A stretch of DNA of 16,042 nucleotides, taken from CAYOBW01 sp964402115 (GTDB lineage Bacteria > Verrucomicrobiota > Kiritimatiellia > UBA8416 > CAYOBW01). Location of the stretch: assembly GCA_964402115.1 (NCBI GenBank), contig CAYOBW010000161.1:1-16042 (forward strand). The letters run 5' to 3'. A program made the position numbers and the translations under genes. Below the pieces are notes generated by a model. The model searched no databases and had not been told where the DNA came from. It saw nothing but the letters and a program-made list of their open reading frames with translations. Positions 1 through 7,056 of this stretch are shown in pieces (position 1 is the first letter of the stretch; each line of letters begins with the position of its first letter).

Positions 1-215
1 CGTTGACCGGCAAGACGCGCGAGGAGTTTGCCGCCGACGCCCTGCGGATCATGGGCCGACTGTCCGACCAGATGACGGAAATCCGGGGCCGGAAGGGATC
101 GTTGACCGGCGACTCGAAACAGCGTGTCTTGGCGGTGATCGAGAGCCTACGCCGCATTGTGCTGAAATGGCCGGCCTGGGCTACCCCCGCCACCAAGAAG
201 AAACCCACGCGATGA
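1..215 (+). CDS. 3' end of an unrecognised small protein gene
   Basis: An open frame enters from the left edge and stops with TGA at 213-215, giving about 70 visible residues. The only start in view is a TTG at position 3, which is not convincing, so the gene is probably 5'-partial. The peptide is hydrophilic and helical in character (TREEFAADALRIMGRLSDQM, then VIESLRRIV) with a basic tail ending KKKPTR. It has no membrane segment or motif I recognise. The stop overlaps the ATG of the next gene as ATGA, which suggests co-translation with the large secreted protein downstream. The 11-base string CGTTGACCGGC occurs at 1-11 and again, in the same frame, at 100-110 (LTGKT and LTGDS). I cannot assign a function. 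Confidence 0.5.
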   Translation, partial: LTGKTREEFAADALRIMGRLSDQMTEIRGRKGSLTGDSKQRVLAVIESLRRIVLKWPAWATPATKKKPTR

Positions 216-3200
216 GAACATTAAGGAGGCCAACACGCCGTCCCAAGATATGCCTCGCAAGCTCGGCAATCCTGAACGGCAGCGTTCTCGTTGCAGTCGC
301 GTTTTTTCTGGCGGGCGGCCGGGGGGCTTGGGCCCAGCTCGCCGTCACGGACGACTTCGAGGCCGGCGCCTTCGCCCCGGCCTGGGGCCAGACCGCCGGC
401 GTGGCCCTGCCGAGCGGCGCCGGCGCCGGCGGCTCCGCGCACTTCGCGCAGCTCGCCGCCTTCGGCGCCGCGACCGGCCGCGAGCTGGGCGCGCGCCTGG
501 ACAGGGTTGCGCCGGGCGGGGCACGGGACTTCGACGTGGATTTCCGGTTCCGCATCCAGGCAACCGCGAACCGGCAGTTCCACCTGCACGTCTCCACGGC
601 CGCCACGGCCATCGGCAGCAGCGCGCCGGCCCTGAGCCTGCGCTACCAGGCAGGCTGGGCGGCCTATGACGGCGGCGCGTGGCAGCCCATCGCCGGACTG
701 GGCAGCGTCGCCACCGGGCTGTGGTACCGGGCGCGCGTCAGCGGCCAGGGCTGGGGCCTGCCCGGCGCGCGCTACGGCGTGGCGCTCTCCGACGCGGACG
801 GCACGAACTTCACGAGCGCGGTCACCAACCTGACCTGGTACCAGGGCGGCACACCATCGGCCAATACGGCCCGCTATTTCGTCTTCACGACGGTCTACGG
901 CAGCAACCCCGGGTTCGACGTGGACATGGTGACAGCGACCGTCACCGCGGCCCCGCAGGTCGAGACAAACGCGATCATCAACATCAGCGGCACGTATCCG
1001 CACCTGGCTGTGTTCGGCACGGATGGCGAAATCGGCATCGGCGCGGTCGCCCCCTGGGCCGACCGGCTCTGGTTCATCACCTACCCGCCGCACCAGCCCA
1101 ACGGCAGCCCGGACAAGCTCTGGACGGTGGATCCGAATCTCACGCTCACCGCGCGCGCCGAGAGCATGGGCGGCACGCACGCGAACCGGCTGATCCACCG
1201 CGAGTCGCGGCAGCTCATCATGGGGTCGTACTTCATCGGCACGAACGGCGCCGTCCGCGCCATCGCCCCCGCCGCCATGCCCGGCCGGCTCACCGCCACC
1301 GCCCGCCACCTCACGGACCCCGCCAACAAGGTCTGCTTCGCCACGATGGAGGAAGGCTTCTACGCGGTGGACGTCAACACGCTCGCCGTGACCACGCTGA
1401 AGGCGGACGCGCAGACCCAGACCGCCGGCGCCGGCCTCCTCCTTGCGGGCAGCCACGGCAAGGGGTTCTACAGCGGCCAGGGGCGCTACGTGTACGCCAA
1501 CAACGGGGAAGCCGGCTGGGGCATCGCCGGGGATCCGGGGTTCATCCGGGCCGCCGGCCTGCTGGCGGAGAACACCGGCACGAGCTGGTCCAGCGGCTGG
1601 ACCACGCTCGAGCGCAAGTGCTTCACGGAGGTGACCGGCCCCGGCGGCCTCCTGGGCGCAACAAACGACGGCGACCCGCTCTGGGCCCTGGGGTGGGACA
1701 AGCGCTCGGTCATCCTGAAGCTGCTCGACGGCGGAACCTGGCGCACGTATCGCCTGCCCAAGGGCAGCTACACGCACGACGCGTTCCACGGCTGGTACAC
1801 CGAGTGGCCGCGCATCCGCGAGATCGTGGACGGCCGGTTGCTCATGCACATGCATGGCCTGTTCTATACGTTCCCGAAGACGTTCAGCGCAGCCAACACC
1901 GCCGGCATCGAGCCGCTGTGCACGTACCTCAAGATGCCGGTGGACTACTGCTGGTGGAACGGCCGGCTGGTGATGGGGCGCGACGACGCCTCCGCCACGG
2001 GCGGCAACACGTGGGCCGGCCAGTCGCACTCGGCGCCCTGGTTCGGCCAGCTCGCGGATCTCGGGGACTGGGGCCCGCCGGCCGGTTTCGGCGGTCCGTG
2101 GAAAGCGGACGCCGTGACGGCCGGCACCCCGAGCGAGCCGTTTCTCGTGCGCGGCTTCCGGCAGCGCGTGCTCCATCTCCGACAGGCGGGCGGCACGCCG
2201 CTGAACATCGCGCTGGAGGTCGATCGCGACGGCTCCGGCGCGTGGCAAACGCTGACGAACCTCGCCGTCGCCGCCGGCGGCTACGCCTGGCAAACGCTCC
2301 CGCCCGCGCTCGCGGCCGCCTGGGTGCGCCTGGTGCCCGACGCCGACGCCACCAACCTGACGGCCTATCTCCACCTCGCGAACCCGCCGCGGACACCCGC
2401 TCCGGAGCTCTTCGCCGGCATCGCGGACGCCGCCGCCACCGCCGGCTACAGCGACGGCATCCTGCGCCCGCAGACCGGCGATGCGCGCACCCTGCAGGTC
2501 GCGGCCACGGTCGTCTCCACGAACGGCGTCGCCGCGACGGCCTACTATGAAATCACGGGCGCGCTGCAGCTCCGCCGCGCCACGAACGCCACGGCCGAGG
2601 CCACCCTGCGCACGACCTACGGGCTCGCCGCCGCGGGCTTCACCCACGACGCGGCGTCCGTGATCTACACGGAGGGGGCGAATCGCTTCCGCCTGCCGAA
2701 GAGCCTGGCGGCCTACGACGCCCCGTTCGCCTCCGGGTGGCCGCGCGGCGTGCGGGAGGTGGTGACGGAGCGGCAGCTGTTCCAGGCGCACGGCACCTTC
2801 TACGAGTTACCGCTGGCCGCCTCGGGCGGGTTCCGGCGCGTGCGACCGGTCACCACGCACCGCAAGCACATCAGCGACTTCGGCTCCTGGCGCGGGCTGT
2901 TCGTCATCGCCGGGGTCGCCGCCGGGGTCACGAACAGCGGTCATGTCTTCCGGAGCGCCGACGGCCAGGCCGCGCTCTGGTTCGGTAACGTGGACGACCT
3001 CTGGCGCATGGGCGCGCCCGCGGGCGTCGGCGGACCGTGGCGAAACGCGGTTGTCACCAACAACGTCGCCAGCGACCCGTACCTGATGTTCGGCTACGAG
3101 CGGAAGGTGCTGGAGCTGTCCCACGCGGCCGCGCAGCCCGTGACGTTCACCGTCGAGGTGGACTTCGCCGCCGATAACACCTGGAGCGCGTACGGACGGT

Positions 3201-3544
3201 TCACGGTGCCGCCCGGCGAGACGGTGACCCATGTCTTCCCGGCCGGCTACAGCGCGCACTGGGTCCGCCTGCGCGCCGACGCGGACACGACGGCCACGGC
3301 CACCTTCACGTACGGCGCCGCCGCGCCGCGCGTGACCGGCACGGCGGTCCGGCCGGACGGGAGCTTCGAGCTGACCGTCTCCGTGCCAACCGGCCCCGCG
3401 TACGCCGTGCAGGCCTCCACCAACCTGGCGACCTGGACAACCCTGGCGACCAACCCCGCCCCCCCCGCCCCCTTCACCTGGGCCGACCCGGCCGCCGCCA
3501 ACTTCGCCAAGCGCTACTACCGCGTCCTGCCCGAACCGCAGTGA
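212..3544 (+). CDS. Large secreted protein with duplicated module and PVC-type C-terminal tail
   Basis: This encodes 1110 residues from the ATG at 212. That start is preferred over the GTG/ATG-like codons upstream because it overlaps the preceding stop (ATGA) and directly opens a signal peptide: Arg-rich residues 1-12, a hydrophobic stretch at about 24-34, and a likely cut after AWA at residue 41. Residues about 46-246 look like a concanavalin/LamG-type beta-sandwich (DDFEAGAFAPAW, then FDVDFRFRI). Residues about 255-495 look like propeller-type repeats (WADRLWFITY, GTHANRLIH). Two related modules follow at about 496-745 and 808-1035, sharing RLPK, HG-FY and GxPAGxGGPW (near residues 627 and 941). 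The last ~45 residues carry YAVQASTNLATW...KRYYRV, a tail common in Verrucomicrobiota-type exported proteins. No catalytic site is recognised. A role in binding or sensing at the cell surface is inference. Confidence 0.85.
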   Translation: MRTLRRPTRRPKICLASSAILNGSVLVAVAFFLAGGRGAWAQLAVTDDFEAGAFAPAWGQTAGVALPSGAGAGGSAHFAQLAAFGAATGRELGARLDRVAPGGARDFDVDFRFRIQATANRQFHLHVSTAATAIGSSAPALSLRYQAGWAAYDGGAWQPIAGLGSVATGLWYRARVSGQGWGLPGARYGVALSDADGTNFTSAVTNLTWYQGGTPSANTARYFVFTTVYGSNPGFDVDMVTATVTAAPQVETNAIINISGTYPHLAVFGTDGEIGIGAVAPWADRLWFITYPPHQPNGSPDKLWTVDPNLTLTARAESMGGTHANRLIHRESRQLIMGSYFIGTNGAVRAIAPAAMPGRLTATARHLTDPANKVCFATMEEGFYAVDVNTLAVTTLKADAQTQTAGAGLLLAGSHGKGFYSGQGRYVYANNGEAGWGIAGDPGFIRAAGLLAENTGTSWSSGWTTLERKCFTEVTGPGGLLGATNDGDPLWALGWDKRSVILKLLDGGTWRTYRLPKGSYTHDAFHGWYTEWPRIREIVDGRLLMHMHGLFYTFPKTFSAANTAGIEPLCTYLKMPVDYCWWNGRLVMGRDDASATGGNTWAGQSHSAPWFGQLADLGDWGPPAGFGGPWKADAVTAGTPSEPFLVRGFRQRVLHLRQAGGTPLNIALEVDRDGSGAWQTLTNLAVAAGGYAWQTLPPALAAAWVRLVPDADATNLTAYLHLANPPRTPAPELFAGIADAAATAGYSDGILRPQTGDARTLQVAATVVSTNGVAATAYYEITGALQLRRATNATAEATLRTTYGLAAAGFTHDAASVIYTEGANRFRLPKSLAAYDAPFASGWPRGVREVVTERQLFQAHGTFYELPLAASGGFRRVRPVTTHRKHISDFGSWRGLFVIAGVAAGVTNSGHVFRSADGQAALWFGNVDDLWRMGAPAGVGGPWRNAVVTNNVASDPYLMFGYERKVLELSHAAAQPVTFTVEVDFAADNTWSAYGRFTVPPGETVTHVFPAGYSAHWVRLRADADTTATATFTYGAAAPRVTGTAVRPDGSFELTVSVPTGPAYAVQASTNLATWTTLATNPAPPAPFTWADPAAANFAKRYYRVLPEPQ
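222..229 (+). promoter_or_regulatory. Perfect Shine-Dalgarno-like TAAGGAGG inside the signal-peptide codons
   Basis: TAAGGAGG lies 8 bases after the ATG of the large secreted protein, inside codons 4-6. No in-frame start follows at usual spacing; the ATG at 250 is in another frame and opens only a short shadow frame. It is probably chance or a pausing site. It is recorded because it could mislead start calling. Confidence 0.25.
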
Positions 3545-3603
3545 GCCAGGAAAGAGCAGTTCGGTCACGCTGCGCGTGCCCGCACTGTTGTTTTGATTGC
3601 ACA

Positions 3604-3640
3604 CCGCAGCGGCCGCAACGGGTCAGACGGGCCGCTGCGG
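3604..3640. repeat. 11-bp perfect inverted repeat in the intergenic gap
   Basis: CCGCAGCGGCC at 3604-3614 is exactly complementary to GGCCGCTGCGG at 3630-3640, with a 15-base loop. It lies 60 bases after the stop of the large secreted gene, so it may form a transcript-ending hairpin. No T-run follows on the plus strand; the T-rich bases (TTGTTTTGATT) come before it. It is therefore not a canonical intrinsic terminator. The rest of the 213-bp gap shows nothing else clear beyond a weak promoter guess. Confidence 0.45.
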
Positions 3641-3670
3641 GAGCACCTGATCGCCCTGCATGATGGTGGC

Positions 3671-3699
3671 TTGTCGTTTCCCGATCACCGTGCAATACT
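3671..3699 (+). promoter_or_regulatory. Weak sigma70-like promoter candidate upstream of the zeta-like gene
   Basis: TTGTCG (3671-3676) and AATACT (3694-3699) are separated by 17 bases, and each matches the -35/-10 consensus at four of six positions. They lie about 60 bases before the zeta-like start. The similarity is modest and could be chance. Confidence 0.2.
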
Positions 3700-3757
3700 G
3701 AGAACCAGATAGCAGGCGAAACGTGGATGGTGCCCTACAGTGGGATGAAATCCTGAT

Positions 3758-4288
3758 ATGAGTAGGACGACGACCAGATCACCGGTTTGCGTTGTCATTG
3801 CCGGCCCCAACGGTGCCGGCAAGACCACGTTTGCGCGCGAGTTCTTGCCCAAGGATGCCGGTGTAGTCCGTTTTGTGAACGCAGATCTCATCGCGGGCGG
3901 GCTCTCGCCTTTGCGACCCGAGCTTGCGGCGCTGGCTGCAGGTCGGCTATTCTTGGCTGAACTGGATCGCCTTGCCAAGGCACGCACGGATTTTGCATTC
4001 GAAACAACTTTGAGCGGCCTGGTGTATCTCGCGCGTCTGCGCCGCTGGAGAGCCTCAGGCTACCGCATTGAAGTCGTCTATCTGCGCCTGACATCACCAC
4101 GTCTTGCGCTTCGCCGCATCGCAGCTCGCGTCAGACAAGGCGGTCACAATGTACCCCGGGCCGATGTGCTGCGAAGGTTCATGCGGGGCTGGCGGAATTT
4201 CCAAGAGGTCTATCGCCCACTAGCCGACGCGTGGGCGGTATATGACAACTCGGGGGCAACGCCACAGTTGCAGGAGAAGGGATCATGA
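3758..4288 (+). CDS. Zeta-toxin-like P-loop kinase (COG4185-type predicted ATPase)
   Basis: This encodes 176 residues, cytoplasmic, with no signal peptide. A Walker A loop GPNGAGKTT sits at residues 16-24, followed by NAD at 41-43, FETTLSG at 81-87 (typical of this family), an Arg-rich lid-like stretch RVRQGGHNVP at 124-133, and the usual C-terminal YDNSG at 162-166. Zeta-type kinases phosphorylate small substrates such as UDP-sugars, and many act as toxins of toxin-antitoxin pairs. For this solo subfamily the substrate is not settled. The protein appears full length for the short form of the family. The stop overlaps the ATG of a 52-residue ORF (ATGA), an arrangement expected for a two-gene unit. 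Base composition is lower in GC than the neighbouring glycosidase genes, consistent with an accessory origin. Confidence 0.85.
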   Translation: MSRTTTRSPVCVVIAGPNGAGKTTFAREFLPKDAGVVRFVNADLIAGGLSPLRPELAALAAGRLFLAELDRLAKARTDFAFETTLSGLVYLARLRRWRASGYRIEVVYLRLTSPRLALRRIAARVRQGGHNVPRADVLRRFMRGWRNFQEVYRPLADAWAVYDNSGATPQLQEKGS

Positions 4289-4443
4289 AAGCAGGCAGCG
4301 GAAAGAAGCAGACGAAGGATTTCGCGGCGGCTGTTGGCCGGGCTCTGCGCCGGGCAGGCAAGGTGGCACGCAAGACCGCCCGCGCCTACGGTACGCCCGT
4401 TTACGTCTGGCAAGATGGCAAGGTTGTGGCCCAGAAACCCTGA
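4285..4443 (+). CDS. 52-residue basic partner protein of the zeta-like kinase (candidate antitoxin)
   Basis: The ATG at 4285 overlaps the kinase stop (ATGA), and a possible ribosome site GGAGAAGG lies at 4273-4280. The peptide has a very basic N-terminal two thirds (KKQTKDFAAAVGRALRRAGK) and ends GTPVYVWQDGKVVAQKP. The closing TGTP/GTP-V-VW-DGKVV pattern is one I associate with small proteins encoded beside zeta-like kinases. The antitoxin or accessory role comes from context and is not shown by the sequence. The GC-rich frame, the coupling to the upstream gene and the family-like C-terminus make it more likely a real gene than noise. Confidence 0.65.
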   Translation: MKAGSGKKQTKDFAAAVGRALRRAGKVARKTARAYGTPVYVWQDGKVVAQKP

Positions 4444-4664
4444 GCGGTGTTCAAGGTGTGTTGCTGCGGAAGGTCCGCCGCCTTACGTCAGTAACCACTA
4501 TGGAGCGGAATCGGCTGCGGGAGTTGGAGGCGCTGGTGTGAGGCGGAGCCGGGGGCGAGGGATGGTTCTGGAGGACGGCGGAGCGGAAGCGCGGAGTGCA
4601 GGCTGAGCGAGGGCGGTGGCCAAGCGGGCGATCGACACAGGGGGTTGACCGTCAACAGGATACG

Positions 4665-4737
4665 GGCTTCCACAATTCACCTGTCACCGGCCATCGCCAG
4701 CATGCAGGCTTCCACATTTCACCTGGCACCGGCCATC
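4665..4737. repeat. Short tandem duplication, 42-bp period
   Basis: The segment 4665-4695 (beginning GGCTTCCACAATTCACCTG) recurs at 4707-4737 with 29 of 31 bases identical, giving a 42-bp period. It lies in the stretch 4444-4990, which I regard as free of intact genes. Apart from this duplication, that stretch holds REP palindromes and a RAYT relic. Confidence 0.6.
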
Positions 4738-4760
4738 CGCGCCCCAGCAGCGAGAAGACC

Positions 4761-4786
4761 GGGGGCGGGACGCCCCCGCTCCCAGT
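4761..4786. repeat. Single REP arm with decayed partner
   Basis: This 26-base arm is identical to the right arm of the REPIN at 4888-4913: stem CGGGGGCG / CGCCCCCG around a GGA loop, then CTCCCAGT. The preceding bases, about 4727-4760 and ending GCAGCGAGAAGACC, match the central loop of that REPIN. The left arm of this copy has therefore probably decayed or been lost. Confidence 0.75.
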
Positions 4787-4794
4787 GGGAATAA

Positions 4795-4845
4795 GCCAAA
4801 CTGGCGCCGTGGCGGGCCGCGAGTGAGAAGTGGGGGCGACTCGAT
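4795..4845 (+). pseudogene. 17-codon RAYT gene relic inside the repeat unit, copy 1
   Basis: Read in frame from 4795, this encodes AKLAPWRAASEKWGRLD. It lines up without gaps with residues 47-63 of the intact RAYT at 7057 (TKLAPWRAAREAWVQLH). It sits in the 61-bp spacer between the REP arm at 4761-4786 and the REPIN at 4848-4913, in the same orientation as the palindromes have around the RAYT gene. It has no start, and TAA lies two codons upstream at 4792-4794, so it is a fossil and not a gene. Confidence 0.6.
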
Positions 4846-4847
4846 TT

Positions 4848-4913
4848 ACTGGGAGCGGGGGCGTCCCGCCCCCGCAGCGAAAAGACCGGGGGCGGGACGC
4901 CCCCGCTCCCAGT
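4848..4913. repeat. REPIN 1: pair of inverted REP palindromes
   Basis: Arms at 4848-4873 and 4888-4913 are perfect 26-base inverted complements around a 14-base centre (GCAGCGAAAAGACC). Each arm is itself a hairpin, with stem GCGGGGGCG / CGCCCCCGC around TCC, and has GGAG at its foot. GGAG is the tag reported for one class of RAYT-linked REP sequences. Two REPs in inverted orientation are the defining form of a REPIN. Confidence 0.88.
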
Positions 4914-4990
4914 GATCGAGTCGGCTGCGCCGAGCAAGATCCCGACACGCACAGCATCGGCCGCGCGGGATGGTTCCGGAGCGCGGCGTG

Positions 4991-5310
4991 TCATGGCCCC
5001 TCGCTTGCCGGCAGCACGGTACGCAACCCTGTGAGGTCGTTCGCATCTTCCGGCACCATGTTTGCAAGTGTCGAGAAGCACCCCGTTAGGGCTATGAGAT
5101 TCCATGCCCCACCCCGCACCCTCCGGTAGAAGTATCGATCTGACTGCATGGACTCCCAGCACCACTCCGAGACATTCCCGATCAGATCGTACAACCCGTA
5201 TCCGTTCGGGGCAAACGCGCCGACCGGGCTCGTGTATGGGAAGGGCCCCGTGAAGTACACGGGATGAAGTCCCCGGGTGGGGTTGACAACATCAAGAAGC
5301 ATGCCGTGTT
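4991..5310 (-). pseudogene. Remnant of a formylglycine-generating (FGE/SUMF1-type) enzyme gene
   Basis: Reading the minus strand toward the stop at 4991, the peptide has GLHPVYFTG, then SPVGAFAPNGYGLYDLIGNV, SEWCWE, RRVRGGAWN and GLRTVLPAS. This is the order and wording of the C-terminal half of FGE-sulfatase domain proteins, which oxidise a sulfatase cysteine to formylglycine. Only about 105 residues remain of a domain usually over 220. The TEAEWEYAARGG block expected between GLxPVY and SPVG is missing, which suggests an internal deletion. No plausible start or export signal precedes it. The upstream part of the open frame (to 5395) does not resemble FGE. A sulfated-glycan connection for the locus would be inference from a dead gene. 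Confidence 0.65.
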
Positions 5311-5432
5311 CATTCCTGTGGACCTCTACGGGCCTGGTGGTACAGGCTGTTCGGCCGGAACTGCTCGCCGGCGAACGGATCCCACCCATCGGCAAGGGAG
5401 CGGAGGATTTCTTTCGCGCGGTCGCGTTCCAT
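5310..5432 (-). pseudogene. Fragment with an LADGxDPxxGE motif, unknown function
   Basis: On the minus strand, an ATG at 5432-5430 opens a frame reading MERDRAKEILRSLADG, WDPFAGEQF and RPNSLYHQARR, and it stops at 5310. The ILxxLADGxDPxTGE pattern recalls a short conserved region I have seen in small bacterial proteins, but I cannot name the family. The frame stops just where the FGE-like similarity begins in another frame, so the two fragments may have been joined by deletion or frameshift. The open frame continues upstream to 5585 with no family likeness. It could be a complete 40-residue protein, but decay is more likely. The stretch 5433-5690 beyond it holds no recognised gene or convincing promoter. 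Confidence 0.4.
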
Positions 5433-5690
5433 GAGACGGGTATGCCACAGACGCTCTAAGAACTCAAGGACAGCGCTGTCCTTCGAGCAGTCTGTTGATC
5501 TTGATCCTGGCGGTAGCTTCCTTGTTTGCCATGCGCGTGAACCGTCAACAGGTGACGGCGCGCGCCAGCATACACGCCGCGCCAAACCGCACCCCTGTAA
5601 TGGCTTGCTTTCTACTTCCCCGAGTCTACGATTTCAACCGTGCAGTGTGTAAATTGCAGGCGAATGGGATGCGAACGGGGGCGAACCTTC

Positions 5691-6806
5691 ATGAAACATA
5701 GGATCCAGCACGTCATCTGCGGGTTGGCTGTGGCCGGGAGCGCCCTGGCGGCGGGACCCGCCTTGATGCTGACGTCGCCTGCCGACTACGAGGTCTTCCA
5801 GCGCCAGTCGCTCACGCAGGGCGCGATCCTCGTCGAGGGCGCCGCGGATACGGCCGCAGCCGTGGAGGTCCGCCTGGACGGCGCCGGGTGGAGGAGCGTG
5901 CCCGTGGATCCGCGGACGAAGCGCTTCCGCACCAGCCTGCCGGCGACGCCGGGTGGCTGGCGCCAGGTCGAGGTGCGCGCGACCACCGCCGGGCAGGCGG
6001 CGCTCGTCGTGGAGCACGTCGGCGTGGGCGAAGTCTTCATCGTGGCCGGCCAGTCGAACGCCGCCAACCACGGCGCCGAGAAGCAGCAGAGCGAGACGGC
6101 CATGGTGGCGGCGTTCGACGGAACGAAGTGGCAACCCTGCCGCGACCCGCAGCCCGGCGCCAGCGGCGGCGGGGGCAGCTTCATGCCGGCGTTCGGCGAT
6201 GCCCTGGCGGCAAGGTACAAGGTGCCCATCGGCATCGCGGCCTGCGCCATCGGCGCAACCAGCGTGCGCCAGTGGCTCCCCAACGGCGCCACGATGACCA
6301 ACCAGCCGACCACCGGCGCATGTGTGACAGAGGTGCGGCCCGGCGTCTGGGCTTCCAACGGCCAGGCCTTCGACAGCTTGCTGAAGCGCGTCGCCCACTT
6401 CGGCACGAACGGCGTGCGCGCGATCCTGTGGCACCAGGGCGAGTCGGACGCGGGGCAGGCCCGCGCCGGCTACCCGGCGGATAGGCAGATCTCCGGCGAC
6501 CAATACCGCCGCTTCATGGAACAACTCATCCGCGCCACCCGCGAGCGGGCGGGCTGGAAAATCCCGTGGTGCGTGGCGCAGGCCACATACCACAGCGAAC
6601 AGGATCCCGCCGACGCGGAGTTCCGTGCCGCCCAACGGGGGCTTTGGACCGCCGGCCTCGCGCTGGAAGGCCCCGACACCGACGCGCTCCGCGAGCCGTT
6701 CCGCGCCGGCGTGCACTTCAACGGGACGGGACAAAAGGAACACGGGAGACGCTGGGCGGAGAAAGTCGGCGCCTACCTCGATGAGGTGCTGAAGAAGAGG
6801 CCATGA
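5691..6806 (+). CDS. Secreted SASA-family carbohydrate acetylesterase (sialate O-acetylesterase-like)
   Basis: This encodes 371 residues. The ATG at 5691 is chosen over the codon at 5640 because it opens a clean signal peptide (MKHRIQHVICGLAVAG, cut near SALAAG). The serine nucleophile lies in GQSNAANHG (Ser122). The second family block is HQGESD at residues 248-253, and the likely catalytic His is His342 in GVHFNGTGQ. These are the SGNH-hydrolase blocks of the SASA domain (PF03629). Residues about 25-110 form a beta-rich N-terminal part. Such enzymes remove O-acetyl groups from sugars, for example on xylan, pectin or sialic acids. The substrate here is unknown. The stop lies in CCATGAACGC, so an ATG overlaps it at 6803, but the frame from there runs only into repeats. 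Next to it are the RAYT element and then the glycosidase genes. Confidence 0.88.
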   Translation: MKHRIQHVICGLAVAGSALAAGPALMLTSPADYEVFQRQSLTQGAILVEGAADTAAAVEVRLDGAGWRSVPVDPRTKRFRTSLPATPGGWRQVEVRATTAGQAALVVEHVGVGEVFIVAGQSNAANHGAEKQQSETAMVAAFDGTKWQPCRDPQPGASGGGGSFMPAFGDALAARYKVPIGIAACAIGATSVRQWLPNGATMTNQPTTGACVTEVRPGVWASNGQAFDSLLKRVAHFGTNGVRAILWHQGESDAGQARAGYPADRQISGDQYRRFMEQLIRATRERAGWKIPWCVAQATYHSEQDPADAEFRAAQRGLWTAGLALEGPDTDALREPFRAGVHFNGTGQKEHGRRWAEKVGAYLDEVLKKRP

Positions 6807-6840
6807 ACGCTGCATACGCAATCATCCCAGCGCCCTCCCC

Positions 6841-6934
6841 ACTGGGAGCGGGGGCGTCTCGCCCCCGCAGGGAGAAGACCGAGGGCAGGTGTCCCGCAAG
6901 GCGCAATCGGGGGCGAGACGCCCCCGCTCCCAGT
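6841..6934. repeat. REPIN 2, with TCT/AGA loops and a 28-bp insert in its centre
   Basis: Arms at 6841-6866 and 6909-6934 are perfect 26-base inverted complements. They carry TCT and AGA in the hairpin loops, where REPIN 1 has TCC and GGA, so both arms changed together. The 42-base centre begins GCAGGGAGAAGACC, like REPIN 1, followed by about 28 extra bases. It starts 34 bases after the esterase stop. Confidence 0.88.
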
Positions 6935-6942
6935 GGGAATGA

Positions 6943-6993
6943 ACCAGACTGGCGTCGTGGCGCGCCGCGAGAGAGCCGTGGGGGCGACTCCAT
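6943..6993 (+). pseudogene. 17-codon RAYT gene relic inside the repeat unit, copy 2
   Basis: Read from 6943, this encodes TRLASWRAAREPWGRLH. The intact RAYT at 7195-7245 reads TKLAPWRAAREAWVQLH: 12 of 17 residues and 39 of 51 bases match, without gaps, including a 13-base exact run GTGGCGCGCCGCG. It lies in the 61-bp spacer between REPIN 2 and REPIN 3. That spacer is the same length as, and about 85% identical to, the one at 4787-4847. The first bases of the spacer (GGGAATGAAC) also resemble the bases just before the intact RAYT start (GGGATGAACG at 7047-7056). Confidence 0.7.
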
Positions 6994-6995
6994 TT

Positions 6996-7046
6996 ACTGG
7001 GAGCGGGGGCGTCCCGCCCCCGCAGGGGGACGCCCCCGCTCCCAGT
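6996..7046. repeat. REPIN 3, right arm shortened, directly upstream of RAYT
   Basis: The left arm at 6996-7021 is identical to that of REPIN 1. The right arm at 7025-7046 lacks four bases of its hairpin, and the 14-base centre is reduced to three bases. It ends ten bases before the RAYT start codon. It is therefore in the transcript leader of that gene or forms part of its promoter region. Confidence 0.85.
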
Positions 7047-7056
7047 GGGATGAACG

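Noticed and set aside
221..2791. Very long open frame on the minus strand, opposite the large secreted protein
   Set aside because: The peptide is Arg/Gly/Ala-rich low-complexity sequence with no domain likeness. It arises because GC-rich codons leave few stops on the antisense strand.
4498..4543. Small frame MERNRLRELEALV after the 52-residue ORF
   Set aside because: Only 13 codons, with no ribosome site or context. It may be a gene-end fossil but cannot be supported.
4848..4913. REPIN as a transcription terminator
   Set aside because: The hairpins are strong but no T-run follows on either strand, and the same elements occur inside an open frame at 7704-7768.
5495..5701. Short plus-strand frame beginning with a hydrophobic stretch before the esterase
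   Set aside because: TTG start, no ribosome site, no family likeness, and it overlaps the esterase start in another frame.
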